14,289 nt of DNA. It comes from Bacillota bacterium (GTDB lineage Bacteria; Bacillota; Clostridia; Peptostreptococcales; Anaerovoracaceae). The notes under the pieces were generated by a model. It did not search any database. It worked only from the letters and a program-made list of their open reading frames with translations, and was not told the origin of the DNA. Positions 6,397 through 13,638 of this stretch are shown piece by piece. Position numbers and translations under genes: made by a program. Location of the stretch: contig JAGATO010000330.1 in assembly GCA_017621195.1 (NCBI GenBank), positions 1 through 14,289 on the forward strand. The letters are read 5' to 3'. Position 1 is the stretch's first letter; each line of letters starts with the position of its first letter.

Positions 6397-7650
6397 ATGG
6401 AAAACAAAAAAAGTGGTATGAAATTCCTGGCAGCTCCGATCCTGGTGGTTCTGGTATTTGCCGTTGTTCTGACGGGACTGAACGCAGGTCTCGGCCCCAT
6501 CATTGAAGAAAATAAATCGTCCCAGGCCTTCGGACCGCTGATGGCTGTCATGCCGGAAGCGGAAAACTTCGAGCTGGTGGAGGCTCAGCTGCCCGACACC
6601 GTGCTGGCTGTTTACAGAGAGACCTCCGGTCTGGGCTATGCCATCCGATGCACGGCCACGTCTCAGTATTCCGAAGAACCCATGGAGATGACGTTCGGAA
6701 TCGACAGCGAAGGAAGGATTTGCGGAATGCAGCTGGACGTTTACAAGGAATCCAAGGACTTCGGTTCCGACTATCCCCTGTCGTATGTCGGTCAGGATTC
6801 CACGTTGGCCGATGTGGGATTGACTGCCGGTGTCACCTATTCCAGTGCAGCGTTTAAAGATGCCGTTGCCGATGCGTTCGCCGTGCTGATCGAAAACGAC
6901 CTGATCGCCGAAGGCGTCAAGGGTGACGGACAGCTGCTGATGGAACTGCTGCCCACCGTACATTCCGGTCTGGTGCTGGGTACCGTTGGTCAGTACGAAG
7001 AGATGGAGCCGTCCGGCTCCATGGTGAGCGCCATGAAGGCACTGAACGGTTCCGGGTTTGCTTACATCATGGCGGAAGGCGACGCCAGCTACCTGGCTGT
7101 GGCCAATAACTTCGGCGCATGCAGCGTCTACAATACCGAAGGTGTCGATGTGACGGCAGACCATGCGGCGTTGGTGGACGAAGCGATGGCTCACGCTGCT
7201 GAACACGGAACATCCTACTTCGATGCGGCCAAGGCCAGATTCGAGGCCGTCATGCCGGGAGCATCCGACGTAACCGCCGTCGAAGGCATCGACAGCTTCA
7301 ACACCGTGGTGGAAGCGGTGACCTTCCGCTGCAACGGTTCGAAGTACTACGGTTTTTACAGTCGTAGCTACGGCTACGCCAACGAACCGATGGATATTTA
7401 CATCGTGCTGGATGAAAACGGAGCCATCGCGGCAGAAACTGCCAAGGAACTGATCCTGCACGGAGAATACTTCAACGCGTACACTCTGGATGAGCCTGCG
7501 TATAAAGCCGGATTCAAGGGTATGACTGCCGATACGTGGTCTGCCGATACGGCGGTGATTTCCGGTGCGACGATGACGTCCAACGCCATGGCAGCCGCTA
7601 CGGAAGATGCCTTTGCCGCATTTCAGAGCATTCAGAATGGAGGGAACTAA
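6397..7650 (+). CDS. rnfG: RnfG with two tandem FMN-binding domains
   Basis: RnfG is a single-span membrane protein whose extracytoplasmic FMN_bind domain carries FMN on a threonine. This one has 417 residues, about twice the usual length of about 200. Start ATG 6397 follows GGGAGGT and sits two bases after the rnfD stop. Residues 10-30 are the membrane anchor. Copy 1 covers about 45-165 and copy 2 about 282-410; they align through AVMPEAENFELVEA/AVMPGASDVTAVEG, EEPMEMTFGIDSEG/NEPMDIYIVLDENG and the flavin motif. Copy 2 has the intact motif VISGATMTS with T392 as expected FMN-threonine. Copy 1 has GLTAGVTYSS: the S and A are lost though T147 remains, so flavinylation there is doubtful. The linker (170-280) has no motif I recognise. 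Its place between rnfD and rnfE makes the identity firm; what the doubling does is unknown. Confidence 0.88.
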   Translation: MENKKSGMKFLAAPILVVLVFAVVLTGLNAGLGPIIEENKSSQAFGPLMAVMPEAENFELVEAQLPDTVLAVYRETSGLGYAIRCTATSQYSEEPMEMTFGIDSEGRICGMQLDVYKESKDFGSDYPLSYVGQDSTLADVGLTAGVTYSSAAFKDAVADAFAVLIENDLIAEGVKGDGQLLMELLPTVHSGLVLGTVGQYEEMEPSGSMVSAMKALNGSGFAYIMAEGDASYLAVANNFGACSVYNTEGVDVTADHAALVDEAMAHAAEHGTSYFDAAKARFEAVMPGASDVTAVEGIDSFNTVVEAVTFRCNGSKYYGFYSRSYGYANEPMDIYIVLDENGAIAAETAKELILHGEYFNAYTLDEPAYKAGFKGMTADTWSADTAVISGATMTSNAMAAATEDAFAAFQSIQNGGN

Positions 7651-7652
7651 GA

Positions 7653-8249
7653 ATGGCGGAAAAGAAAACCAACATTTTACGGGACAATCCTCTCATGATT
7701 CTGCTGTTGGGGGCGTGTCCCGCGCTGGCAGCGACGACTGATGTACGGGCAGCGGCTGGTATGGGCGTGATGGTGCTGGCGGTACTGCTGCTTTCCGGAG
7801 TCATCGTTTCTCTGCTGCGCAGCCGCATTGCAGCGGAATCCGTGGTTCCGACCTGTATTCTGACAGTTGCCGGTTGTACTTCCGTGATGCAGATGATCCA
7901 GGAGGCGTTTTTGCCCTCTGTTTACAATATGATAGGGATTTATGGCGCCATCGTGGCGGTGATCGTGCTGACGAACCGGTTTGCCTGTGAGGCGGTCGAC
8001 GAACAAAGCGTCAGCGAGACGGCCAAAGCGGCGGTGACCACCGGTCTGTACTTTCTGGTGATCCTGGTGGTTGTGGCTGCCATCCGGCAGGTTCTGGGTT
8101 CCGCGTCTCTGGCGGGCCTGTCCCTGAGCTTCCTGGAAGAGTATAAGATTGCTGCCATGGTGAAAGCTCCCGGAGCTTATATCGTTCTGGCCATCGTTGC
8201 AGCTGTCATCGGTAAGGTGAGCATGAAGAAAGAAAAGGAGGAGAAATAA
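7653..8249 (+). CDS. rnfE: Rnf complex subunit RnfE, lacking one cluster cysteine
   Basis: Six-helix membrane subunit (NqrD/RnfE family), 198 residues, start ATG 7653 with GGAGGG overlapping the end of rnfG. In known Rnf/Nqr, RnfA and RnfE each give two membrane cysteines to a shared [2Fe-2S] cluster. Here the first is kept (C22 in LLGACPALAATT), but the second, in the motif usually reading NCIxLGR, is replaced: the aligned stretch is VIVLTNR with Ile104. Other cysteines occur (C68, C75, C112) but not at the family position. Matching landmarks: DNP at 11-13, GMG at 36-38, IxEAFLPSVYNMIGI (82-96), IRQVLGS, and APGAY near the C-terminus. The tail ends in a Lys/Glu run. Placement is my own by-eye alignment to remembered family sequences. 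Confidence 0.88.
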   Translation: MAEKKTNILRDNPLMILLLGACPALAATTDVRAAAGMGVMVLAVLLLSGVIVSLLRSRIAAESVVPTCILTVAGCTSVMQMIQEAFLPSVYNMIGIYGAIVAVIVLTNRFACEAVDEQSVSETAKAAVTTGLYFLVILVVVAAIRQVLGSASLAGLSLSFLEEYKIAAMVKAPGAYIVLAIVAAVIGKVSMKKEKEEK

Positions 8250-8252
8250 GCG

Positions 8253-8786
8253 ATGGACAATTCTTTGATTCTCGTCCTGATGGCCGGTATTCTGGCCAAC
8301 AATTACGCGATTCAGAACTTCCTGGGAGTGGATTCCATCCTGAGCAATGGAAGCTCGGTGAAAAAATCCCTGCGGCTGGGCGGCTTTGTGACTCTGATCA
8401 TGGTGATCTCCGCGGTGATTACGTGGCCGCTGCAGACATATGTTCTGAAGCATGCGGAATATCTTCAGACGCTGGCGTTTGTGACCGTGATTCTGATCGT
8501 GGCCGCTGCGGTGGAAAAGATCGCCGGGAAATCTCCGGATCGGGACTTTCTGCTGTTCGCCGTTAACGGCGCGGTGCTGGGCCTGTGCATCCGGAACGCA
8601 CAGACGGGTTTTGCTGAGGCGATCTTTGCAGCAGCAGGTGCAGGACTGGGCTTTCTGGCAGCGATGGCGGTATTTTCTTCCCTGCGCGATCGAGTGGAGG
8701 AAGAAGAAGTACCGGAAGCCTTCCGCGGTTTGCCGGTCAACCTGTTGATCATTTCCATGATGTCTCTTGCGCTGTTTGCGTTCTGA
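8253..8786 (+). CDS. rnfA: Rnf complex subunit RnfA, lacking both cluster cysteines
   Basis: Six-helix membrane subunit (NqrE/RnfA family), 177 residues against a usual 190 or so. Start ATG 8253, three bases after rnfE, behind AAGGAGGAG. Family landmarks are clear: ANNYAIQNFLG (15-25), EYLQTLAFVTVI (69-80), VNGAVLG (104-110), AGAGLGFLAAMAVFSSLRDR, VPEAFRGLPVNLLI. Yet the two cysteines that hold the intramembrane [2Fe-2S] cluster are gone: the usual FLGIC reads FLGVD (Asp27), and the usual NCAVLG reads NGAVLG (Gly106). The shortening falls in the loop before residue 98. It is the last gene of the operon; rnfB, which normally follows in clostridia, is replaced by a terminator. The gene shows no frameshift, so the protein is probably made, but it cannot bind the cluster in the canonical way. 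Confidence 0.9.
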   Translation: MDNSLILVLMAGILANNYAIQNFLGVDSILSNGSSVKKSLRLGGFVTLIMVISAVITWPLQTYVLKHAEYLQTLAFVTVILIVAAAVEKIAGKSPDRDFLLFAVNGAVLGLCIRNAQTGFAEAIFAAAGAGLGFLAAMAVFSSLRDRVEEEEVPEAFRGLPVNLLIISMMSLALFAF

Positions 8787-8834
8787 TGCAGAAACGGATG
8801 AAATGGGGCTGGTAAAAGCCTGAGTATGGGATAT

Positions 8835-8864
8835 GGACCCTGACTTTTGTCGGGGTCCATTTTT
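8835..8864 (+). terminator. Rho-independent terminator of the rnf operon
   Basis: Ten-base-pair stem GGACCCTGAC / GTCGGGGTCC (one T-G wobble) with a four-T loop, then five Ts. It closes the operon 48 bases after rnfA, confirming that no further rnf gene follows in this unit. Confidence 0.9.
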
Positions 8865-8928
8865 ATAAAAGAAAGAGGAAAGCGCGACGGAAAAGCGGGA
8901 GAAGCTTCGCTGGGAGACGGTAAGCCGA

Positions 8929-8957
8929 TTGACAATTTCTCGTGAAAAAAATATAAT
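8929..8957 (+). promoter_or_regulatory. Consensus sigma-A promoter of the STAS/kinase pair
   Basis: Perfect -35 TTGACA (8929-8934), 17-base spacer, perfect -10 TATAAT (8952-8957). Predicted start near 8964; leader of about 40 bases with GGAGG at 8993-8997. Confidence 0.85.
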
Positions 8958-9003
8958 ATAAACGATAATTATTTTTGTACGAATGGATCAATGGAGGATT
9001 CCT

Positions 9004-9300
9004 ATGACGATTGATAAAAAACAAAACGGATCGGAACTGACTCTGACCCTGAGCGGTCGACTGGATACGACGACGGCTCCGCAGCTGGAAGAAGCGCTGA
9101 AAGAGAGCATCAGTGGCATCGAAGCGCTGGAATTTGATTTCGGGGCTCTGGAATATATGTCCTCGGCGGGACTCCGCGTTCTCCTTGCAGCACAGAAAAA
9201 GATGAACAAGCAGGGGAAAATGGTGGTAAAGAACGTAAACGATGTGATCATGGAGGTCTTTGAGGTCACGGGCTTTGTAGATATTCTGACGATAGAATAG
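9004..9300 (+). CDS. STAS-domain anti-sigma factor antagonist (SpoIIAA/RsbV type)
   Basis: A 98-residue single STAS domain. In this family the unphosphorylated form binds the kinase anti-sigma factor and releases its target; phosphorylation on a serine switches it off. The site is EYMSSAGLRVLL, with Ser54 in the place of the SpoIIAA phospho-serine; the usual Asp before it is Ser53. GRLDTTTAP (18-26) is also typical. The start is the ATG at 9004, six bases after GGAGG; an ATG seven codons upstream lacks a site. It is the first gene of a two-gene unit with the kinase partner. No sigma factor or PP2C phosphatase gene is visible, so the controlled process is unknown; a link to the rnf operon next door is only positional. 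Confidence 0.9.
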   Translation: MTIDKKQNGSELTLTLSGRLDTTTAPQLEEALKESISGIEALEFDFGALEYMSSAGLRVLLAAQKKMNKQGKMVVKNVNDVIMEVFEVTGFVDILTIE

Positions 9301-9324
9301 CCGATCGGGGAGTAGAGAGAAGCG

Positions 9325-9732
9325 ATGAAAGAATTAACAGTGGATGCGACCGTTGAAAATATCGAAGTCGTGACGGACTTTGTCAACGAGCAGTTGGAAG
9401 CGCTCTCCTGCTCGATGAAAGCGCAGATGCAGATCGATATCGCCATCGATGAGCTATTTGGAAACATCGCGAATTATGCGTACGATCCGGAAGTGGGCCC
9501 TGCCACCGTGCGGGTGGAAGTGGTGGATGCGCCGCTGTCCGTCGTCATTACGTTCATTGACCATGGCGTGCCCTATGATCCCCTGAAACAGGAGGATCCG
9601 GATACGACTCGGGCTGCGGAAGAACGGGAGATCGGAGGACTGGGTATCTACATCGTAAAAAAGAGCATGGATGAGATTTCCTATGAATATAAGGATGGAC
9701 AGAACATCCTGCGGATCCGAAAGAACATTTGA
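9325..9732 (+). CDS. Serine-kinase anti-sigma factor (SpoIIAB/RsbW type)
   Basis: A 135-residue HATPase (GHKL) fold protein. The N-box is AIDELFGNIANYAY (40-53) with the catalytic Glu and Mg-binding Asn. The ATP-lid motifs are FIDHGVPYDP and GGLGIYIVKK. Such proteins phosphorylate the STAS partner encoded just upstream (24 bases) and hold a sigma factor or other target when the partner is phosphorylated. The ribosome binding site is weak (GGGGAG, then a purine run), so it may be translated less than the STAS gene. With no sigma factor beside it, the target could be a distant sigma factor or a non-sigma protein, as in several RsbW-like pairs. Confidence 0.88.
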   Translation: MKELTVDATVENIEVVTDFVNEQLEALSCSMKAQMQIDIAIDELFGNIANYAYDPEVGPATVRVEVVDAPLSVVITFIDHGVPYDPLKQEDPDTTRAAEEREIGGLGIYIVKKSMDEISYEYKDGQNILRIRKNI

Positions 9733-9769
9733 AAGAATACTTCATGTGGTGATACAAATGTGAAGATAA

Positions 9770-9798
9770 AAATCCTGCCTGACGGGGCAGGATTTTTT
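9770..9798 (+). terminator. Rho-independent terminator after the kinase gene
   Basis: Perfect ten-base-pair stem AAATCCTGCC / GGCAGGATTT with loop TGACGG, the 3' arm running into a T tract to 9798. It ends the STAS-kinase transcript. Confidence 0.92.
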
Positions 9799-9817
9799 AT
9801 TCGAACCGGGCTTTCGG

Positions 9818-9846
9818 TTGTGAACGGTGGGGGGGCTTGGTATAAT
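9818..9846 (+). promoter_or_regulatory. Sigma-A-type promoter of the sigma-54 activator gene
   Basis: -35 TTGTGA (9818-9823), 17-base spacer, perfect -10 TATAAT (9841-9846). Predicted start near 9853, 41 bases before the ATG. The activator and the downstream deacylase would therefore be transcribed without sigma-54. Confidence 0.7.
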
Positions 9847-9893
9847 GAAGGAAATGTGCGTATGTTTCAGTTGTGTTGAGGAAGGAGAACGGA

Positions 9894-11987
9894 ATGGAAG
9901 GCAAGGAGGCACGTGTCGTTATTTTGACGGTGAACGAAAAAGCGGGGCAGTGTTATCGGGAGGATCTGCAGCAGGTCATTCCCGAGGAACGCATTGAGAT
10001 TCTGACCTATACCCCCGCAACATTTCAGGGCGGGAAAAATCTAAAGATGGTGAATGCCTACCTGGTTTCGAAAAATGCCATTTCCTATTACGATGAGGAA
10101 AAGCTGGCGGACCTGCCTCTGGGAGTACAGATCGTAGATACGCAGGTGGCGTTCCAGAATCGGGAACTGAACAGGGTCAGACAGATTAAAAAGGGGACGG
10201 AATGTCTGCTGGTCAACGGTACGGAGCCTTTGGCCATGGAATGCATCGCCGAGTTCCACAGTCACAGCATTTTCAACGTCCATTTCACACCGTACTGGAG
10301 CGGCGCTCCCTTGCCGCAAGGCATTGACACAGCGGTATCGTCAGGAGAAGAAGAGAGCGTACCGCCGCAGATCAAAACGGCCTACCACCTGGGAAACCGA
10401 CACCTGACGCCCGATACGGTGATGAGTGTCCTTCTGGCGACCGGAATGGACGATCTGGTGGAGAGCGTGGGATTTCGAAGGTATGCGGATCGGTTTCCGA
10501 AGCGGGGACAGTCCTCGGACAAGCTGCTCAAAAAAACCATGCAGAGCCAGTATGTCAGCGAATACCTGATGGAAGCCAGCGAAAGCGGGATCGTAGGGAT
10601 CAACGAAGAAGGGAGAATTTTCTGCAACAATAAAAAGGCACTGGAACTTTTGGGATGCCAGGATAAAAAGCTGAACGGAATTCAATACGAAGAAATCCTG
10701 CCCTTCCTCCGGTTGGAAAAGATCGCGGAGGGCAACGAAGCCGATGTGAATCAGTATGTCTTCCGACAAGGAGGAACTTCCATGAATGCAACGGTTCGCA
10801 CCATTTTTGATGAGGGGACGTTTAAAGGGGGGTTCGTCTGGCTGCAGAGGGTTTCCGACGAAGAGGACCGGGTGCAGAATATGCGTTTGAAAATGTACAA
10901 AAAGGACTATATCGCCAAGTATACCTTTGACGATATCATAGGGCGGAGTGCATCCATTACGGAACTGTGTAAAATTGCGAAGAAGATGGCGGCTACCGAT
11001 TCTACCATACTGATCTCCGGAGAAAGCGGTACGGGGAAGGAGCTGCTGGCCAGCGCCATCCACAATGCATCCAGAAGAGAAAACTATCCGTATATCGCCA
11101 TCAACTGCGCGGCGATCCCCGAAAATCTGCTGGAAAGCGAGCTGTTCGGATACGAGGAGGGCGCGTTTACCGGTTCCAAAAAGCACGGGAAGGTGGGCTT
11201 GTTTGAGGTGGCGCATCGGGGAACGCTGTTTCTGGACGAGGTGGAAAACATGAGCCCCGCCCTGCAGATCCGATTGCTGCGGGTCCTCCAGGAAAAGGAG
11301 ATCATGCGGGTGGGCGGAAGCAAGATCATCCCTGTGGACGTACGGATCATTGCGGCCACCAACGAAAACCTGGAAAAGATGGTGAGAGAAGGCCTGATCC
11401 GAAAAGACCTGTATTACCGGCTGAATGCGCTGCAGCTGGAGCTGACACCTCTTCGGAAACGAAAGGAAGACATTCCTCTTTTCATCGAAGAATTTCAGAA
11501 ACAGATGGGCGTGTGCTACCGCATTTCCGACGAAGTGAGCCGGTGCTTTATGGAACACGAATGGGATGGAAATATCCGGGAGCTTCGAAATTACATCGAA
11601 TACTTCGCCTGTCTGGAAAAGGATGTGATTCAGCCGGACGACATTCCGGTCCATTTCTACAGTCAGGATGCGTTGGAAGCTTTGAATGCGAAACGAAATG
11701 ACGCAGCGGAGGATCGGGATGAGACCAGGGGACTGAGCGAAGAAGAGCGGTTTGCTCTCCAGGCTCTTTATCATGCGTTTTCTCTGCGTCGTCCCATGGG
11801 GCGGAGGACGCTTTGTGAGGCGGCAGCGGCAAATCATATGCTGCTGACCGAAAAAGAGGCACGAAACTTGCTTAAACAATTGGAAGAGAACGGTCTCGTC
11901 AAGATCGGAAGCGGCCGGGCAGGAAGTCGCCTGACCCAGAAGGGCGTGGAATTGGCGGGACAGATGCAAAAGCAAGGGGGAAAATAA
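9894..11987 (+). CDS. Sigma-54-dependent transcriptional activator (PAS-AAA+)
   Basis: Enhancer-binding protein of 697 residues that remodels sigma-54 RNA polymerase with ATP. Start ATG 9894 follows AAGGAG; a GTG seven codons upstream overlaps that site. Residues 1-150 are an N-terminal sensory region I cannot assign (possibly PrpR_N-like). About 225-325 is a PAS domain (SGIVGINEEGRIFCNN). The AAA+ domain (about 340-590) has Walker A GESGTGKE (376-383), GAFTGS (423-428), Walker B TLFLDE (444-449), arginines in RKDLYYRL, and sensor II WDGNIRELRN. The last Ala of the sigma-54-contact loop GAFTGA is Ser. The C-terminus (615-695) is not the usual Fis helix but looks like a winged helix (KEARNLLKQLEENGLVKIG). 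The start of the deacylase gene is three bases past its stop. A sigma-54 promoter at 13768 is its likely target. Confidence 0.92.
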   Translation: MEGKEARVVILTVNEKAGQCYREDLQQVIPEERIEILTYTPATFQGGKNLKMVNAYLVSKNAISYYDEEKLADLPLGVQIVDTQVAFQNRELNRVRQIKKGTECLLVNGTEPLAMECIAEFHSHSIFNVHFTPYWSGAPLPQGIDTAVSSGEEESVPPQIKTAYHLGNRHLTPDTVMSVLLATGMDDLVESVGFRRYADRFPKRGQSSDKLLKKTMQSQYVSEYLMEASESGIVGINEEGRIFCNNKKALELLGCQDKKLNGIQYEEILPFLRLEKIAEGNEADVNQYVFRQGGTSMNATVRTIFDEGTFKGGFVWLQRVSDEEDRVQNMRLKMYKKDYIAKYTFDDIIGRSASITELCKIAKKMAATDSTILISGESGTGKELLASAIHNASRRENYPYIAINCAAIPENLLESELFGYEEGAFTGSKKHGKVGLFEVAHRGTLFLDEVENMSPALQIRLLRVLQEKEIMRVGGSKIIPVDVRIIAATNENLEKMVREGLIRKDLYYRLNALQLELTPLRKRKEDIPLFIEEFQKQMGVCYRISDEVSRCFMEHEWDGNIRELRNYIEYFACLEKDVIQPDDIPVHFYSQDALEALNAKRNDAAEDRDETRGLSEEERFALQALYHAFSLRRPMGRRTLCEAAAANHMLLTEKEARNLLKQLEENGLVKIGSGRAGSRLTQKGVELAGQMQKQGGK

Positions 11988-11990
11988 CTG

Positions 11991-13604
11991 ATGAATTACG
12001 ATGTAATGATTCGCAATGCGAAAATTGTGGACGGAACGGGGATGCCTTGGTTTCGGGGAGACGTGGCCGTCCTGGGAGACCGGATCGCCGCGGTGGGAAA
12101 GCTGTCGGAGGAAGATGTGAAGTCGGCCCAAACGGTCATCGATGCTAACGACCGGATTCTGATGCCGGGGGTAATCGATACCCACACTCACCTGGATCTG
12201 ACGCCCTTCGATTACAATCGGTCGCAGGACCCGAAGTCGGTACGGCGGTTAAGACAAGGCATCACAAGCCAGGTCTGCGGCTGCTGCGGCATTACGGCGG
12301 CGCCGCTGTGCGACCGGTCAAAGGGGGAGTGGATGGAACGCACCTTCGGGATTCGCGACGATTCCGCCGTCACCTGGAATTCCTTCGGCGAGTATCTGGA
12401 CGTTTTGGAGGGCTCGGGACTCGGCGTCAATTTCTGCGGCTATGTGGGCCACGGAGCGATTCGCCACTGCGTCATGGGCTACGAAAACAGAAAGCCGACG
12501 GCATCGGAAATGGAGCAAATGAAGCGGCTTCTTGCCGAGTCCATGGAAGGCGGCGCCGTGGGAATGAGCAGCGGTCTGATCTACGCCCCCGGCGTGTTTG
12601 CCGATACGGAAGAGCTGGTGGAGCTGTGCTCCGTTTTGAAAGACTACAACGGAATCTATGCCTCTCACATCCGCAGCGAAAATGCCGGATGGATCGAATC
12701 GGTGGAGGAAGTAGTGGAGATCTGCGAAAAGAATCAGATTCCGGGCATCGTTCACCATCTGAAGACAAAGGCAAAGGATTCCAGGGAAAAGGTAGCCCGC
12801 GTATTGGAAATCCTTCATCAGGCCAGGGAGCGCGGAGTGGATGTGGTATTTGAACAGTATCCCTACGAAGCCAGCGCCACCACGTTGGATGTGGTTCTGT
12901 CCTCCTGGATGCAGGAAGGGGGAAAGGCTGCGGTTCTGGAACGGATCAACGACAAAACGCGCTTTGAGGAGTATCGCCAGTCCATACGAAAGGACTACGG
13001 GTGGAAGAACGACGAGGAGGAGTGGCTGGGCGCGAAAAACATGCTGATCGTGGCGGCGGAAGGCCATCCGGAATACAAGGGAAAATACGTGGACGAAATC
13101 GCCAGAGAACTGGGGATGGAACCGGTGGAAACGGTGTTTCGCATCCTGCGGGAGACGGATCTGCAGGCGGGAGGAGCCTTCTTTGGAATCAAGGAGGAAG
13201 ATATCTGCACGATTCTCCGGGATCCGCTGGGCATGGTCGGTTCGGACTCGGACGATGTGAAGATCGGAGCGACGACCCATCCCAGAACCAACGGGACCTT
13301 TCCCCGGGTGTTGAAAAAGTACGCTCTGGATCAGGAAGTGATTACGCTGGAACGTGCTGTTTTCAAGATGACGGGCTTTCCGGCGGCAAAGTTCGGACTC
13401 CGGGGACGGGGACTGATCCGTACAGGCTGCTATGCTGATCTGGTGCTGATCGATCCGAAGACGCTGGCGGACAACCCCACGTATACCGATCCTTTCCGAA
13501 AGCCGGAAGGAATCGAATGGGTCATGGTCAATGGAAAGGTGGCTTTGAAGGATGGTGAGCCGACAGGCGTATTGAACGGTCGTGTCCTTCGTTCCAACGG
13601 CTGA
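11991..13604 (+). CDS. N-acyl-D-amino-acid deacylase (D-aminoacylase family amidohydrolase)
   Basis: Zn-dependent amidohydrolase, 537 residues, close to the family length of about 480-540; no signal peptide, so cytoplasmic. Expected reaction: an N-acyl-D-amino acid is split to a carboxylate and a D-amino acid. Metal and active-site candidates: H65 and H67 in DTHTHLD, C99 in GCCGITAAP (place of the GNCG cysteine), H226 in YASHIRSE, H255/H256 in VHHLK, and D419 in MVGSDSD. The C-terminal AGxxADLVLxDP-type strand (here CYADLVLIDP) completes the small domain. Start ATG 11991 follows AAGGGGGAAAA and overlaps no gene, but lies three bases from the activator stop, so translation is coupled. Close relatives include N-acyl-D-Glu/D-Asp deacylases and uncharacterised amidohydrolases; the acyl and side-chain preference cannot be read from sequence. 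Confidence 0.88.
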   Translation: MNYDVMIRNAKIVDGTGMPWFRGDVAVLGDRIAAVGKLSEEDVKSAQTVIDANDRILMPGVIDTHTHLDLTPFDYNRSQDPKSVRRLRQGITSQVCGCCGITAAPLCDRSKGEWMERTFGIRDDSAVTWNSFGEYLDVLEGSGLGVNFCGYVGHGAIRHCVMGYENRKPTASEMEQMKRLLAESMEGGAVGMSSGLIYAPGVFADTEELVELCSVLKDYNGIYASHIRSENAGWIESVEEVVEICEKNQIPGIVHHLKTKAKDSREKVARVLEILHQARERGVDVVFEQYPYEASATTLDVVLSSWMQEGGKAAVLERINDKTRFEEYRQSIRKDYGWKNDEEEWLGAKNMLIVAAEGHPEYKGKYVDEIARELGMEPVETVFRILRETDLQAGGAFFGIKEEDICTILRDPLGMVGSDSDDVKIGATTHPRTNGTFPRVLKKYALDQEVITLERAVFKMTGFPAAKFGLRGRGLIRTGCYADLVLIDPKTLADNPTYTDPFRKPEGIEWVMVNGKVALKDGEPTGVLNGRVLRSNG

Positions 13605-13638
13605 GAGGGAGCCATCCTGTGAATCGATCAAAGGAATA

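Noticed and set aside
8983..9003. ATG seven codons before the chosen STAS start
   Set aside because: The GGAGG lies after it and six bases before ATG 9004, which also gives the normal STAS N-terminus.
9873..9893. GTG start seven codons before the chosen start of the sigma-54 activator
   Set aside because: The added codons cover the AAGGAG ribosome binding site that serves ATG 9894.
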